A DNA stretch of 43,527 nucleotides from Pseudomonadota bacterium (lineage in GTDB: Bacteria > Pseudomonadota > Gammaproteobacteria > Steroidobacterales > Steroidobacteraceae), in NCBI GenBank assembly GCA_025356075.1, contig JANXUT010000067.1:1-43527 (forward strand). The letters run 5' to 3'. Positions 33,673-43,392 of this stretch are shown piece after piece. Within the stretch, counting starts at the first letter, position 1. Each line of letters starts with the position of its first letter. The position numbers and the translations under genes are program-made. The notes under the pieces are model-generated. The model searched no databases. It saw only the letters and a list, made by a program, of their open reading frames with translations, and was not told the origin of the DNA.

Positions 33673-34548
33673 GTGCGCGGTTGGCAAAAGCGAACGGATC
33701 TGGTGGCTCTGGCCGCCGCCGGCGGGCTGGCTGCGTCGCTCTGGGCGACGGCTGGCTACGGCGGTGAGCGGCTTGCATGGACGGGCGGTGTCTCCGAGAT
33801 CGGGGGTGCCGCCGGCGGCGGCCTCGTGCCGTGGGCGTTGATCGCGGGGCTCGGCACCGAGGATGAGGTTGGCGGAAGCGCCTTCGTCACCGGCGCCGAT
33901 ACGGCGCACTTCGACCTGAGGGCCGCCGGCGTCGCCCTCGGCATCAAGGACCGGCTCTAGCTCTCCTACGCGCGCCAGCGCTTTGGCATCGGCGACGTGG
34001 TTGCGGGCGTTACGCTCGGCCAGGACGTCGCGGGCCTGAAGGTGAAGCTCCTCGGCGATGCGGTCTTCGACCAGGACCGGTGCTGGCCGCAGCTGGCGGC
34101 CGGCGTCCTCTACAAGGACACGCGCGACTTCAGCGGCGTCCCGCAGGCGCTCGGTGCACGCAAGGGCAGCGGTACCGAGTTCTACCTTGCCGCGACCAAG
34201 CTGTGGCTCGGCGCCGCGGCCGGTCACAACGTCCTCTTCGACGTGACGCTGCGCCGCTCCGACGCGAACCAGTACGGGCTCCTCGGGTTCGTCGGGACCA
34301 ATGGCGCGGAGTGGCGCGCGGAAGCCTCGCTCGTCGGGTGGATCTCGGACAGCGTCCTCGTCGGTGCCGAGTACCGCGGCAAGCGCGGCGGCCTGGCGAG
34401 CCCGGCGGAGGGTTCGGCGCACGATGTGTTCATCGCCTGGGGGCCGTCCAGGCACCTCAACGTCGTGCTCGCCCACGTCGACCTGGGGCCGATCGCGTTC
34501 CAGTCGGCCCAGCGTGGCACGTACCTCTCGGTCAGCGTGCTCCGCTGA
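33673..34548 (+). pseudogene. DUF3034 family outer-envelope protein interrupted by an in-frame amber codon
   Basis: Two open stretches (33673-33957 and 33961-34548) lie in the same frame, separated only by TAG at 33958-33960. Read through, they form a continuous ~291-residue DUF3034-like protein. It has a signal peptide (TDLVALAAAGGLAASLWATA), LTGGVSEIGGAAGGG-type glycine motif (LAWTGGVSEIGGAAGGGLVP), ALGIKDRL-[stop]-LSYARQRFGIGD, DVAGLKVKLLGDAVFDQD, RRSDANQYGLLGF, VGAEYRGKRGG. Homologues as I recall them have Glu (D-R-V-E-L-S) at the stop, so GAG to TAG by one substitution explains it. A GTG at 33673 (or 33667) is the likely start after GGGGGG. The rest of the frame shows no decay, suggesting a recent mutation, a sequencing error or suppression. 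Convergent with the aldolase gene with no gap. Confidence 0.8.
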
Positions 34549-35610
34549 CTAGCGGGTGGCGTGGCGGGACGCGGCGCTAACGAGCGCCTCGACATCCGCG
34601 GCGACCATGTCGTAGGCGGTCACGAGCCGGATCACGCTTCCCGTCGTACCGCGCGGCGCCGGCCAGTCGTAGAACTCGTAGCCATCGGCCCTCAGCGCCG
34701 CGATCTGCGCATCGGGAAGCACGATGAAGAGTTCGTTCGCCTCGACCTTGGCGACCAGCGTGCCGCCGGCGGCGACGAGCCCCGCCGCGAGTCGTTCGGC
34801 CAGCGCATTGGCGGTCCGCGCATGGCGGATCCACAGGTCGCCCTCGAAGTAGGCGAGCAGCTGCGCGCTCTGGAAGCGCATCTTGGACCAGAGGTGGCCG
34901 GAGCGCTTGCGGCGAAACGCGAGTTCGCCCTCGAGCGCCGGCTTGAAGAGGACGACCGCCTCCGCCGCGAGCGCGCCGTTCTTGGTCGCGCCGAGCGACA
35001 GGACGTCGATGCCGCGTTTCCAGGTCGCTTCCGCCGGCGTGCAGCCGAGGCGCACGAGCGCGTTGGCGAAGCGCGCGCCGTCCATGTGCACGGCGAGCTT
35101 GAGGGCGCGCGCGCTCGATGCGATTGCATCGAGCTCATCGAGCGAGTAGACGGTGCCCCATTCGGTCGCCTGCGAGAGTGTCACGGCGCTTGGCTGCACG
35201 TGATGCACGCCCATCGAGGCGATGAGCGCCATCGAGGCCTCGATGTCCGCGGGTACGAGCTTCCCGCCCGCTCCTGCGAGGCAGAGGAGCTTCGCGCCGC
35301 CCGAGTAGAACTCCGGCGCCCCGCACTCGTCCGTCATCACGTGCGCCGTCTCGTGGCAGTAGATCGCGCCGTAGGGCGGGGCGAGGAGCGAGAGCGCCAG
35401 GGCGTTCGCCGCGGTTCCGGTCGTGACGGGCAGGATCGCGAGGTCGCACTCGAACACCTCGCGGGCGCGCTCGGTCAGGCGCTTCGAGTAAGCGTCGTTG
35501 CCGTAGCCGGGTGCCTGGCCCACGTTCGCGGCGGCGAGCGCCGCGAGCATCTCCGGGGCCGCGCCCGTTACGTTGTCGCTGGTAAAATTCCGCCGCGGCT
35601 GCTCACTCAC
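34549..35610 (-). CDS. PLP-dependent threonine-aldolase-fold enzyme (candidate 3-hydroxy-trimethyllysine aldolase)
   Basis: 353 residues from a GTG at 35610; GAGGAG eight bases upstream decides this start over an ATG at 35658. Fold-type I beta-eliminating lyase/threonine aldolase family: NFTSDNVTGAAPEMLAALA, PVTTGTAANALALSL, HMDGARFANALVRLG (Asp177 to the PLP nitrogen) and SLGATKNGALAAEAVVLF (Schiff-base Lys210). Such enzymes split beta-hydroxy amino acids into glycine and an aldehyde. By default this is a low-specificity L-threonine aldolase. Its divergent neighbour resembles trimethyllysine dioxygenase, whose product, 3-hydroxy-trimethyllysine, is cleaved by an enzyme of this type in eukaryotes, so that role is plausible here. 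Confidence 0.87.
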   Translation of the reverse strand: MSEQPRRNFTSDNVTGAAPEMLAALAAANVGQAPGYGNDAYSKRLTERAREVFECDLAILPVTTGTAANALALSLLAPPYGAIYCHETAHVMTDECGAPEFYSGGAKLLCLAGAGGKLVPADIEASMALIASMGVHHVQPSAVTLSQATEWGTVYSLDELDAIASSARALKLAVHMDGARFANALVRLGCTPAEATWKRGIDVLSLGATKNGALAAEAVVLFKPALEGELAFRRKRSGHLWSKMRFQSAQLLAYFEGDLWIRHARTANALAERLAAGLVAAGGTLVAKVEANELFIVLPDAQIAALRADGYEFYDWPAPRGTTGSVIRLVTAYDMVAADVEALVSAASRHATR

Positions 35611-35663
35611 GCTTCGAACTCCTCGACCATAAGTTAAAGGGACTGGACCGCCGGTCATTTCGT

Positions 35664-35687
35664 GCTATTATGCGGTTGCATAATAGC
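35664..35687. promoter_or_regulatory. Perfect 10-bp inverted repeat, candidate operator of the BetI-like regulator
   Basis: GCTATTATGC (35664-35673), spacer GGTT, GCATAATAGC (35678-35687): a perfect 24-bp dyad in the 108-base spacer between the divergent aldolase and dioxygenase genes. Each arm contains CATAAT read outward, a five-of-six match to the -10 consensus, so the palindrome may be both promoter core and operator for both genes. A TetR-family gene is the third member of the cluster and is the obvious candidate to bind it. Confidence 0.7.
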
Positions 35688-35718
35688 GCAATCGACAGCA
35701 CCGAAACGGAGACAGGCG

Positions 35719-36855
35719 ATGACGGCGACTTTAAGCGCGGCAAGGGTCCTCGGCCACGATGTCGAGCTCGAGTGGGGCGATGGGCGGCCGCGCGCGACGC
35801 TGCCGCTGATGTGGCTCAGGGACAACTGCCAGGCAGTCGAGAGCCAGCACCCGGAGACCAAGCAACGCATCGTCGACACGTTCGGGATCAAGACCGACAT
35901 CGCCGCGCGCGAGGTTGCCCTCGAGGAGCACGGCCGCGTGCTCAAGGTCGAGTGGGCCGAGGGCGGCCACGTCAGCCGTTTCGAGGCGCGGTTCCTGTCG
36001 GCGCTGCGCACGAACCCGGAGGTGCTGGCGGTCAGGTACTCGACCTGGGGTCGCGACGACATCGGCGAGGTGCTGCCCGAGGTGCCGTACGCGGCGTTCA
36101 TGGGCGAGGAGGCGGCATTAAAGGACTTCCTCGAGAAGACGGCACGCTTCGGATTCTGCTTCGTCGAGGGCGTGCCCGGAACGCCCGAGGCCACCAAGGC
36201 CGTCGCCGCGCGGATCGCCTACACGCGCGAGACGATCTTCGGCGGCTACTGGGACTTCACGGCCAACCTCGAGCACAAGGACACAGCCTACACGAGCATG
36301 GCCATCGGGCCGCACACCGACGGCACCTACAGCATCGATGCGCCCGGCTACCAGATGTTCCACTGCCTCGCGGCCGACTGCACGGGCGGGGAGAACGTGC
36401 TGCTCGACGGCTTTCGGATCGCTGAAATCATGCGCCGCGAGAAGGCGGCCGAGTACGAGCTGCTGACCCAGGTCGCGATCCCGGGCCAGTACCTCGACCA
36501 CGGTCGTGGCATCCACCTGATGGCGCGCCGGCCGCTGTTTCGCCTCGATGACGCGGGCGAGCTCGTGCAGGTGAGCTACAACAACTACGATCGCGCGCCG
36601 TTTGCGTTGCCGGCGGCCCGCCAGAAGGCGTTCTACCGGGCGCTTGCGAGCTTCAACGCGCTTTGCAATGACACGAGCCTGCAGCACCGCCGCCGCCTGC
36701 TGCCAGGATCGGTGCTCCTGTTCGATAACTGGCGCGTGCTGCACGCCCGCGACAGCTACACGGGCTACCGGCGCCTCGCGGGGGTCTACCTCAACAAGGA
36801 AGACGTCGAGAGCCGCCTGAGGTTCCTGCGCACGCGGGCCGGTGAAGCGATCTAG
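35719..36855 (+). CDS. 2-oxoglutarate/Fe(II) dioxygenase, trimethyllysine-dioxygenase-like (TMLD/BBOX family)
   Basis: 378 residues from the ATG at 35719 (GGAGA upstream). An N-terminal DUF971-like domain (ATLPLMWLRDNCQAVESQHP) precedes the TauD/TfdA double-stranded beta-helix. Iron ligands: His199 and Asp201 in GPHTDGTYS and His342 in DNWRVLHARDSYTGYRRL. The second arginine of that motif should bind 2-oxoglutarate. LVQVSYNNYDRAPFALP and FDNWRVLHARDSYTGYRRL match eukaryotic trimethyllysine dioxygenase more closely than gamma-butyrobetaine dioxygenase. The Cys cluster that binds zinc in many relatives (C-x-C-x-x-C before HP) is reduced to one Cys. It probably hydroxylates trimethyllysine or a related betaine; butyrobetaine remains an alternative. 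The 3' end overlaps the TetR gene by 14 bases. Confidence 0.85.
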   Translation: MTATLSAARVLGHDVELEWGDGRPRATLPLMWLRDNCQAVESQHPETKQRIVDTFGIKTDIAAREVALEEHGRVLKVEWAEGGHVSRFEARFLSALRTNPEVLAVRYSTWGRDDIGEVLPEVPYAAFMGEEAALKDFLEKTARFGFCFVEGVPGTPEATKAVAARIAYTRETIFGGYWDFTANLEHKDTAYTSMAIGPHTDGTYSIDAPGYQMFHCLAADCTGGENVLLDGFRIAEIMRREKAAEYELLTQVAIPGQYLDHGRGIHLMARRPLFRLDDAGELVQVSYNNYDRAPFALPAARQKAFYRALASFNALCNDTSLQHRRRLLPGSVLLFDNWRVLHARDSYTGYRRLAGVYLNKEDVESRLRFLRTRAGEAI

Positions 36856-37498
36856 CCCATCGGCTGAGCCGAAGTTCCGGCGCGAGCCTCCGCAGGCCCG
36901 CCGCGAGGAGCTCGTGACCGCGACGCTCGCGTGCCTGCGGAAGTTCGGGCACGAGGGCGTCTCGGTCCGGCGCATCAGCGCCGAGGCCGGCGTCTCGATG
37001 GGGCTCATCAACCACCACTTTCCGGGCATCGCCGGCCTCGTGGCGGCCGCCTACGACTCGCTCGCGACGACGTTGCTCGCGGCGAGCCGGGCGCACGCCC
37101 TCGCCGATGAGCGCGAGCCGCGCGAGCGGCTCGATGCGTTCTTCCTCGCGTCCTTCGCGCCCGATGCGCTCGACCCGGACCTCTTCAGGACCTGGCTCGT
37201 GTTCTGGAGCCTCGTGCCGCATTCGCCCGAGATGCGCGCCGTCCACGATCGCACCTACGGCGAGACGCGCGCGACGCTCGAGCAGCTGCTCGCGCGCCTG
37301 AAGCGCGAGGCCGGGGTGCCCGCGTTCCGGGTGACCCCGGCGGCGATCGGACTGGCGGCGCTCATGGACGGCCTGTGGGTCGAGCTGAGCTTGAATCCCG
37401 CGAGCTTCGAGGCCGGCGAGGCGGTGGCGCTGTGCAACGACTGGGTGCAGGCGCTCGCGACGGGCGCGTTCCCGTCGCTCCGGGTAGGGCGTCGCTAG
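36842..37498 (+). CDS. BetI-like TetR-family regulator
   Basis: 218 residues from a GTG at 36842, inside the end of the dioxygenase gene, so translation is coupled. N-terminal HTH at ~20-65: RREELVTATLACLRKFGHEG, VSVRRISAEAGVSMGLINHH. The ligand domain includes FRTWLVFWSLVPHSPEMRAV and IGLAALMDGLWVELSL, patterns shared with the choline-responsive repressor BetI (WLAFW and GLAALIDGLW). A quaternary-ammonium effector is therefore plausible and would fit the adjacent trimethyllysine-type dioxygenase. Likely autoregulated through the dyad at 35664-35687; the target is inferred. Confidence 0.85.
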   Translation: MKRSSPSAEPKFRREPPQARREELVTATLACLRKFGHEGVSVRRISAEAGVSMGLINHHFPGIAGLVAAAYDSLATTLLAASRAHALADEREPRERLDAFFLASFAPDALDPDLFRTWLVFWSLVPHSPEMRAVHDRTYGETRATLEQLLARLKREAGVPAFRVTPAAIGLAALMDGLWVELSLNPASFEAGEAVALCNDWVQALATGAFPSLRVGRR

Positions 37499-37499
37499 C

Positions 37500-38723
37500 T
37501 CAAGGGTTGGCGCGCGGCACGCCGGCCTGCACGACAGTGTGCACGGCGTTCAGTCCGAGCCAATAGCCGAATTCCTGCGGGTGCTTGAAGTCCCACAGGC
37601 AGAAGTCCGCGCGCTTGCCCACCGCGAGCGTGCCACGCGTCGCCTCGAGCCCGAGGGCGCGGGCGGCTTCCACCGTCGCGCCGCGAAGGGCCTCCGTCGC
37701 TGTCAGCCCGAACTCGGCGCGCGCCAGCGCGAGCGCGAGGCTGATGGACGTGCAGGGCGAGGTGCCGGGATTGCAGTCGGTCGCAACGGCGAACCTGACG
37801 CCCGCCGCCCGCAGCGCCGGGACGGGCGGCTTCCTCGTCTCGCCGATGACGACGAAGGCGACCGGCAACAGCACCGCGACGCTGCCGGCGCGGGCGAGTG
37901 CCTCGATGCCGGCGGTGGTCGTGTACTCGAGGTGATCGGCCGAGAGCGCACCGAATTCCGCGGCGAGCTCCGCCGCGCCGATCGAGGAGAGCTGGTCGGC
38001 GTGGACCTTGACCCTGAGACCTAGGTCGGTCGCGGCCTTGAGCGCGCGGCGGCATTCGGCCGGCGTGAAGGCGATCGCCTCGCAGAACACATCGACCGCG
38101 ACCGCGAGCCGCTGCCGCGCGGCCTCGGGGATGAGTTCCCTGACGACGAGGTCGACGTAGCCGGCGCGGTCGTTCGCGAACTCCGGCGGCAGCGCGTGCA
38201 ACGCAAGCAGTGTCGGCACGATCTCGAGGCCGAGTTCGGCGCCAACCCGCACGGCGGCGCGCAGCAGCTTGAGTTCGGAGGCGACGTCGAGGCCGTAGCC
38301 GGACTTCACCTCGATGGTCGTCACGCCCTCCTTCAGCATCGCGCGAGCGCGGGGGAGGGCGGCGAGCGCGAGTTCTTCCTCGCTGAGGTTGCGGGTGAGC
38401 GCGACCGTCGAGCGGATCCCGCCACCCGCCGCCGCGATCGCGGCGTAGCTCGCGCCCTCGGCCCTGAGCGCAAAGTCGAGCGCCCGGTCCCCGCCGAAGA
38501 CGAGGTGCGTGTGGCAGTCGATGAGCGCTGGAGTGAGGAGCCGGCCGCCGCCATCGTGGACGGTGCGCGCGAGCTGGTGCGGCGCAGCAGGGAGTGCGCT
38601 GCGCGCCCCGATCCAGCTGATCGCGCCGTCCGTGATGCCAAGCGCGGCGTCCCCATCGAGGCCGACACCGTCAGGCCCCGCGAGCGTCGCCGCCGAGACG
38701 TTGGTCCACAACGCATCCCACAT
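37500..38723 (-). CDS. hutI: Imidazolonepropionase
   Basis: Third step of histidine degradation: hydrolyses imidazolone-5-propionate to N-formimino-L-glutamate. 407 residues from the ATG at 38723. Metal motif LIDCHTHLVFGGDRALDF, substrate-loop GASYAAIAAAGGGIRSTVAL, TTIEVKSGYGLDVASELK, VDVFCEAIAFTPAECRRAL, GLRVKVHADQLSSIGAAELA, SADHLEY and the catalytic Asp in FAVATDCNPGTSPC are all present. Divergent from hutF across an 87-base spacer carrying the HutC-type operator. Confidence 0.96.
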   Translation of the reverse strand: MWDALWTNVSAATLAGPDGVGLDGDAALGITDGAISWIGARSALPAAPHQLARTVHDGGGRLLTPALIDCHTHLVFGGDRALDFALRAEGASYAAIAAAGGGIRSTVALTRNLSEEELALAALPRARAMLKEGVTTIEVKSGYGLDVASELKLLRAAVRVGAELGLEIVPTLLALHALPPEFANDRAGYVDLVVRELIPEAARQRLAVAVDVFCEAIAFTPAECRRALKAATDLGLRVKVHADQLSSIGAAELAAEFGALSADHLEYTTTAGIEALARAGSVAVLLPVAFVVIGETRKPPVPALRAAGVRFAVATDCNPGTSPCTSISLALALARAEFGLTATEALRGATVEAARALGLEATRGTLAVGKRADFCLWDFKHPQEFGYWLGLNAVHTVVQAGVPRANP

Positions 38724-38779
38724 CGTCTGGTGCCCTTGTCCAAACCACCGCGATGGCGCTAGTATCGCAGGACTGAAGT

Positions 38780-38789
38780 TGTATATACA
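38780..38789. promoter_or_regulatory. Candidate HutC operator (TGTATATACA)
   Basis: A perfect 10-bp palindrome in the hutI-hutF spacer. It fits the GT-(N)-TA-(N)-AC core typical of operators for GntR regulators of the HutC subfamily, and a hutC gene lies in the cluster. On the minus strand GATACT lies 17 bases from TGTATA, so the operator would overlap the -35 of hutI. On the + strand TATACA within it could be the -10 of hutF. Bound HutC would block both directions; urocanate is the known inducer in the family. Confidence 0.75.
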
Positions 38790-38810
38790 GCCCTGCGGAG
38801 CCGCCAGCCC

Positions 38811-40169
38811 GTGAGACTACGCCTCGAACGTGCCCTGTTGCCTGACGGCGTGCACCGCGACGTCCTCATTTCGATCGACGCCGAGGGGCGCTTCGCGCCC
38901 GCCGGGGCCTCGACCGGCGCCGAGCGCCTGGTGCCCGGTCTTGCGCTCCCCGGCATGCCGAACCTGCACAGCCACGCGTTCCAGCGGGCGATGGCCGGGA
39001 GCGCCGAGGTCGCAAGCGGCGCCGAGCACTCGTTCTGGGGCTGGCGCGACGTGATGTACCGGTTCGTCGAGCGCCTGACACCCGAGGACGTTGCGGCGAT
39101 CGCCGCCTTCGCGTACCTCGAGATGCTGGAGTCCGGCTACACGAGTGTCGCGGAGTTCCACTACCTGCACCACCAGCCCTCGGGCGCGCGCTACGCGAGT
39201 CCCGCCGCGCTCGCCGACGCCGTCCGCGCGGGCGCGCAGCGCGCCGGCATCCGCCAGGTCCTGCTGCCGACCCTCTACCAGCAGGGCAACTTCAACGGCG
39301 AGCCGCTCAAGGGCGCGCAGCGGCGCTTCGCCAACGATACCGAGGCGTTTCTGCGGCTGTGTTGTGACCTGCGCTCGCGCGAGTCCTCGCTCGCGACGAC
39401 CGGGGTTGCGCTCCACAGCCTGCGAGCTGTGCCGCGCGTGGCGCTCGAGGCGGTGGCGGCGGCGGCGCGCAGCGGCCCCGTGCACATCCACATCGCCGAG
39501 CAGCGCCGCGAGGTCCGCGACTCGATGGAGGCGAGCGGTGCGCGCCCGGTCGAGTTCCTGCTCGGTACGGGGCTCGTGGATGCGCGCTGGTGCCTCGTGC
39601 ACGCGACGCACGTCACGGCGGCGGAGCTCTCGGCACTCGCGCACAGCGGCGCGGTGGCCGGACTCTGCCCGACCACCGAGTCGAATCTCGGCGACGGGCG
39701 CTTCCCGCTCGATGAGTACCTCGCCGCCGGCGGGCACTTCGGCGTCGGTTCCGACAGCCACGTGTCGCTCGATCCGCGCGAGGAGCTGCGCTCGCTCGAG
39801 TACACGCTGCGCGCCTGGCGCGAGCGGCGGGTCATCGCCGTCGGTGCGGCGATGCCCAACTGCGGGGCGTTCCTGTACGGCGCGGCGGTAGCGGGCGGCG
39901 CGCAGGCGCTCGGCCTTGGCGATGCGGGCCTCTGCACCGGGGCACCCGCCGACTTCATCGTCATCGACACCGAGCGGGCCGAGTTCGCCGGCGTCACCGA
40001 CGCCGCGCTCGTCGATGCATGGGTGTTCGCGCCGCGTCCGGGGGCGCTCCGCGAGGCCTGGGTCGGTGGCCGGCCGGTCGTCCACGACGGCGCGCATCCC
40101 GCGCGCGAGGCGATAGCGGCGGCCTACCGGACGAGCGTCACGCGCCTCGTCGCGGAGCCGGCGCGATGA
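38811..40169 (+). CDS. hutF: Formimidoylglutamate deiminase
   Basis: Converts N-formimino-L-glutamate to N-formyl-L-glutamate plus ammonia, the first step of the two-step (HutF/HutG) ending of histidine degradation. 452 residues from a GTG at 38811. Amidohydrolase motifs: LPGMPNLHSHAFQRAMAG, EHSFWGWRDVMYRFVERLTP, EMLESGYTSVAEFHYLHH, GPVHIHIAEQRREV, WCLVHATHVTAAE, GSDSHVSLDPREELRSLEY, and the C-terminal APADFIVIDTE. The stop overlaps the hutC start (ATGA). Confidence 0.95.
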   Translation: MRLRLERALLPDGVHRDVLISIDAEGRFAPAGASTGAERLVPGLALPGMPNLHSHAFQRAMAGSAEVASGAEHSFWGWRDVMYRFVERLTPEDVAAIAAFAYLEMLESGYTSVAEFHYLHHQPSGARYASPAALADAVRAGAQRAGIRQVLLPTLYQQGNFNGEPLKGAQRRFANDTEAFLRLCCDLRSRESSLATTGVALHSLRAVPRVALEAVAAAARSGPVHIHIAEQRREVRDSMEASGARPVEFLLGTGLVDARWCLVHATHVTAAELSALAHSGAVAGLCPTTESNLGDGRFPLDEYLAAGGHFGVGSDSHVSLDPREELRSLEYTLRAWRERRVIAVGAAMPNCGAFLYGAAVAGGAQALGLGDAGLCTGAPADFIVIDTERAEFAGVTDAALVDAWVFAPRPGALREAWVGGRPVVHDGAHPAREAIAAAYRTSVTRLVAEPAR

Positions 40170-40873
40170 GTGCCGCCGCGGTCCCGCTGTACGAGAAGGT
40201 CAAGCACCACGTGCTGAAGCGCATCCGCTCCGGCGAATGGCAGCCGGGAGCACGCGTCCACTCCGAGCACGAGCTCGTGCGCGAACTCAATGTCTCGCGC
40301 ATGACCGCGAATCGCGCGATCCGCGAGCTCGTGAGCTCCGGCGTTCTGTCGCGCATCGCCGGCAGTGGCACCTTCGTCGCGGACTTGCGCTCCGCCGGGC
40401 ATCCGCTGCAGATCAGGAACATCGCGACCGAGATCGCCGAGCGCGGCCACGTGCACCGCGCCGAGGTGCTGAAGCTCGAGCGCCTCGTGCCGCCGGAGGC
40501 GGTCCGCGCGCGCCTGAAGCTCCGCGGCCGGCAGGCATTCCATTCGCTCGTTGTGCACTACGAGAACGACGTGCCGCTGCAGCTCGAGGATCGCTACGTC
40601 GATCCCGCGGTTGCGCCGGGCTACCTCGACGTCGATTTCCTGAAAGTCACCTCGCACCAGTACCTGATGGCGGTGGCACCGCTCGAGCGCGTCGAGCACG
40701 TCGTGAAGGCAGTCGTGCCACCCGCCAGTGTCGCGCCGCTTCTCGGGCTCGGCGCCGGCGAGGCGGCGCTCCTCATCGAGCGGACCACGTTCAGCCGCGG
40801 CCGGCGCGCCTCGTTCGCACTTCTTTATCACGCCGGCAGCCGCTTCGAGCTTGCCGGCGTCTTCGACCTCTAA
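40166..40873 (+). CDS. hutC: Histidine utilization repressor (GntR family, HutC)
   Basis: 235 residues from the ATG at 40166, coupled to hutF. N-terminal winged helix: PLYEKVKHHVLKRIRSGEWQ, RVHSEHELVRELNVSRMTAN, RAIRELVSSGVLSRIAGSGT. The C-terminal UTRA effector domain (residues ~85-235) includes HVHRAEVLKLERLVPPEAVR, HYENDVPLQLEDRYVDPAVA, and FLKVTSHQYLMAVAPLERVE, diagnostic of HutC. Urocanate is the known inducer. It sits in the operon it should control, with its operator between hutI and hutF. Confidence 0.95.
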   Translation: MSAAAVPLYEKVKHHVLKRIRSGEWQPGARVHSEHELVRELNVSRMTANRAIRELVSSGVLSRIAGSGTFVADLRSAGHPLQIRNIATEIAERGHVHRAEVLKLERLVPPEAVRARLKLRGRQAFHSLVVHYENDVPLQLEDRYVDPAVAPGYLDVDFLKVTSHQYLMAVAPLERVEHVVKAVVPPASVAPLLGLGAGEAALLIERTTFSRGRRASFALLYHAGSRFELAGVFDL

Positions 40874-40892
40874 CTGATTGCTGGGAGAGCCC

Positions 40893-42569
<1,677 letters not shown>

Positions 42570-42594
42570 TCGGCCGGACGAGGGCGGCAGGCGC

Positions 42595-43392
42595 ATGAGC
42601 ACGCTCCCGCCGGTCCGCGAGCGCGTGGCGGGCGTCACCCCGCTCGTCATCAGCCTGCCGCACGTCGGCACCGAACTCCCGACCGAGGTCGTGGCGACGA
42701 TGACCGCGCGCGGCCGCGCGGTCGAGGACACCGACTGGCATGTCGAGCGGTTGTATTCCTTCGCCCGCGCGGCCGGAGCGGCGTGGCTGCAGCCCAGGTA
42801 CTCGCGCTACGCCATCGACTTGAACCGGCCGCCCGGCGATGAGGCGCTCTACCCGGGCCAGGCCTCGACCGGGCTTTGCCCCACGCTCACCTTCGATGGC
42901 GCGCCGCTCTATGCAGGCGAGCCACCGGATCCCGCCGAGATCGCGCGCAGGCGCGAGCGCTACTGGGCGCCGTACCACCTGGCGCTCGGAGAGCTCATCG
43001 CCGCGAGCCGGGCGCGACACGGCTTCGCGGTGCTGCTCGATGCGCACTCGATCAGGAGCCATGTGCCGCGGCTGTTCGACGGGCGACTGCCGGACATCAA
43101 CGTCGGTACCAACGACGGTCGATCGTGCAGCCCGGCGCTCGCCGCCGGCGTCATGGAAGTCCTCGGCCGGCAGACGCGGTTCACGCACGTGCTGAACGGA
43201 CGCTTCAAGGGCGGCCACATCACGCGCGCCTACGGCCAGCCGGCGGGCGGCGTGCATGCGCTGCAGATCGAACTCGCCCAGTCCGCCTACATGGACGAGG
43301 ACGCGACGCTGTTCGACGAGACGCGCGCCGCGGCGCTCATCGCGGTCCTGCGCGGCATCGTCGCGCTCCTCGGCGACTTCAAGCCGCACTAG
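42595..43392 (+). CDS. hutG: N-formylglutamate deformylase
   Basis: Last step of the pathway: N-formyl-L-glutamate to glutamate and formate. 265 residues from the ATG at 42595. The zinc-hydrolase motifs of the family are visible: LVISLPHVGTELPTEV, DTDWHVERLYSFARAAGA, SRYAIDLNRPPGDEALYPGQ, LLDAHSIRSHVPRLFDG, LPDINVGTNDG, GGHITRAYGQPAGGVHALQI. Paired with HutF, so formate is released and no formamide hydrolase or folate-linked transferase is needed. Confidence 0.95.
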   Translation: MSTLPPVRERVAGVTPLVISLPHVGTELPTEVVATMTARGRAVEDTDWHVERLYSFARAAGAAWLQPRYSRYAIDLNRPPGDEALYPGQASTGLCPTLTFDGAPLYAGEPPDPAEIARRRERYWAPYHLALGELIAASRARHGFAVLLDAHSIRSHVPRLFDGRLPDINVGTNDGRSCSPALAAGVMEVLGRQTRFTHVLNGRFKGGHITRAYGQPAGGVHALQIELAQSAYMDEDATLFDETRAAALIAVLRGIVALLGDFKPH

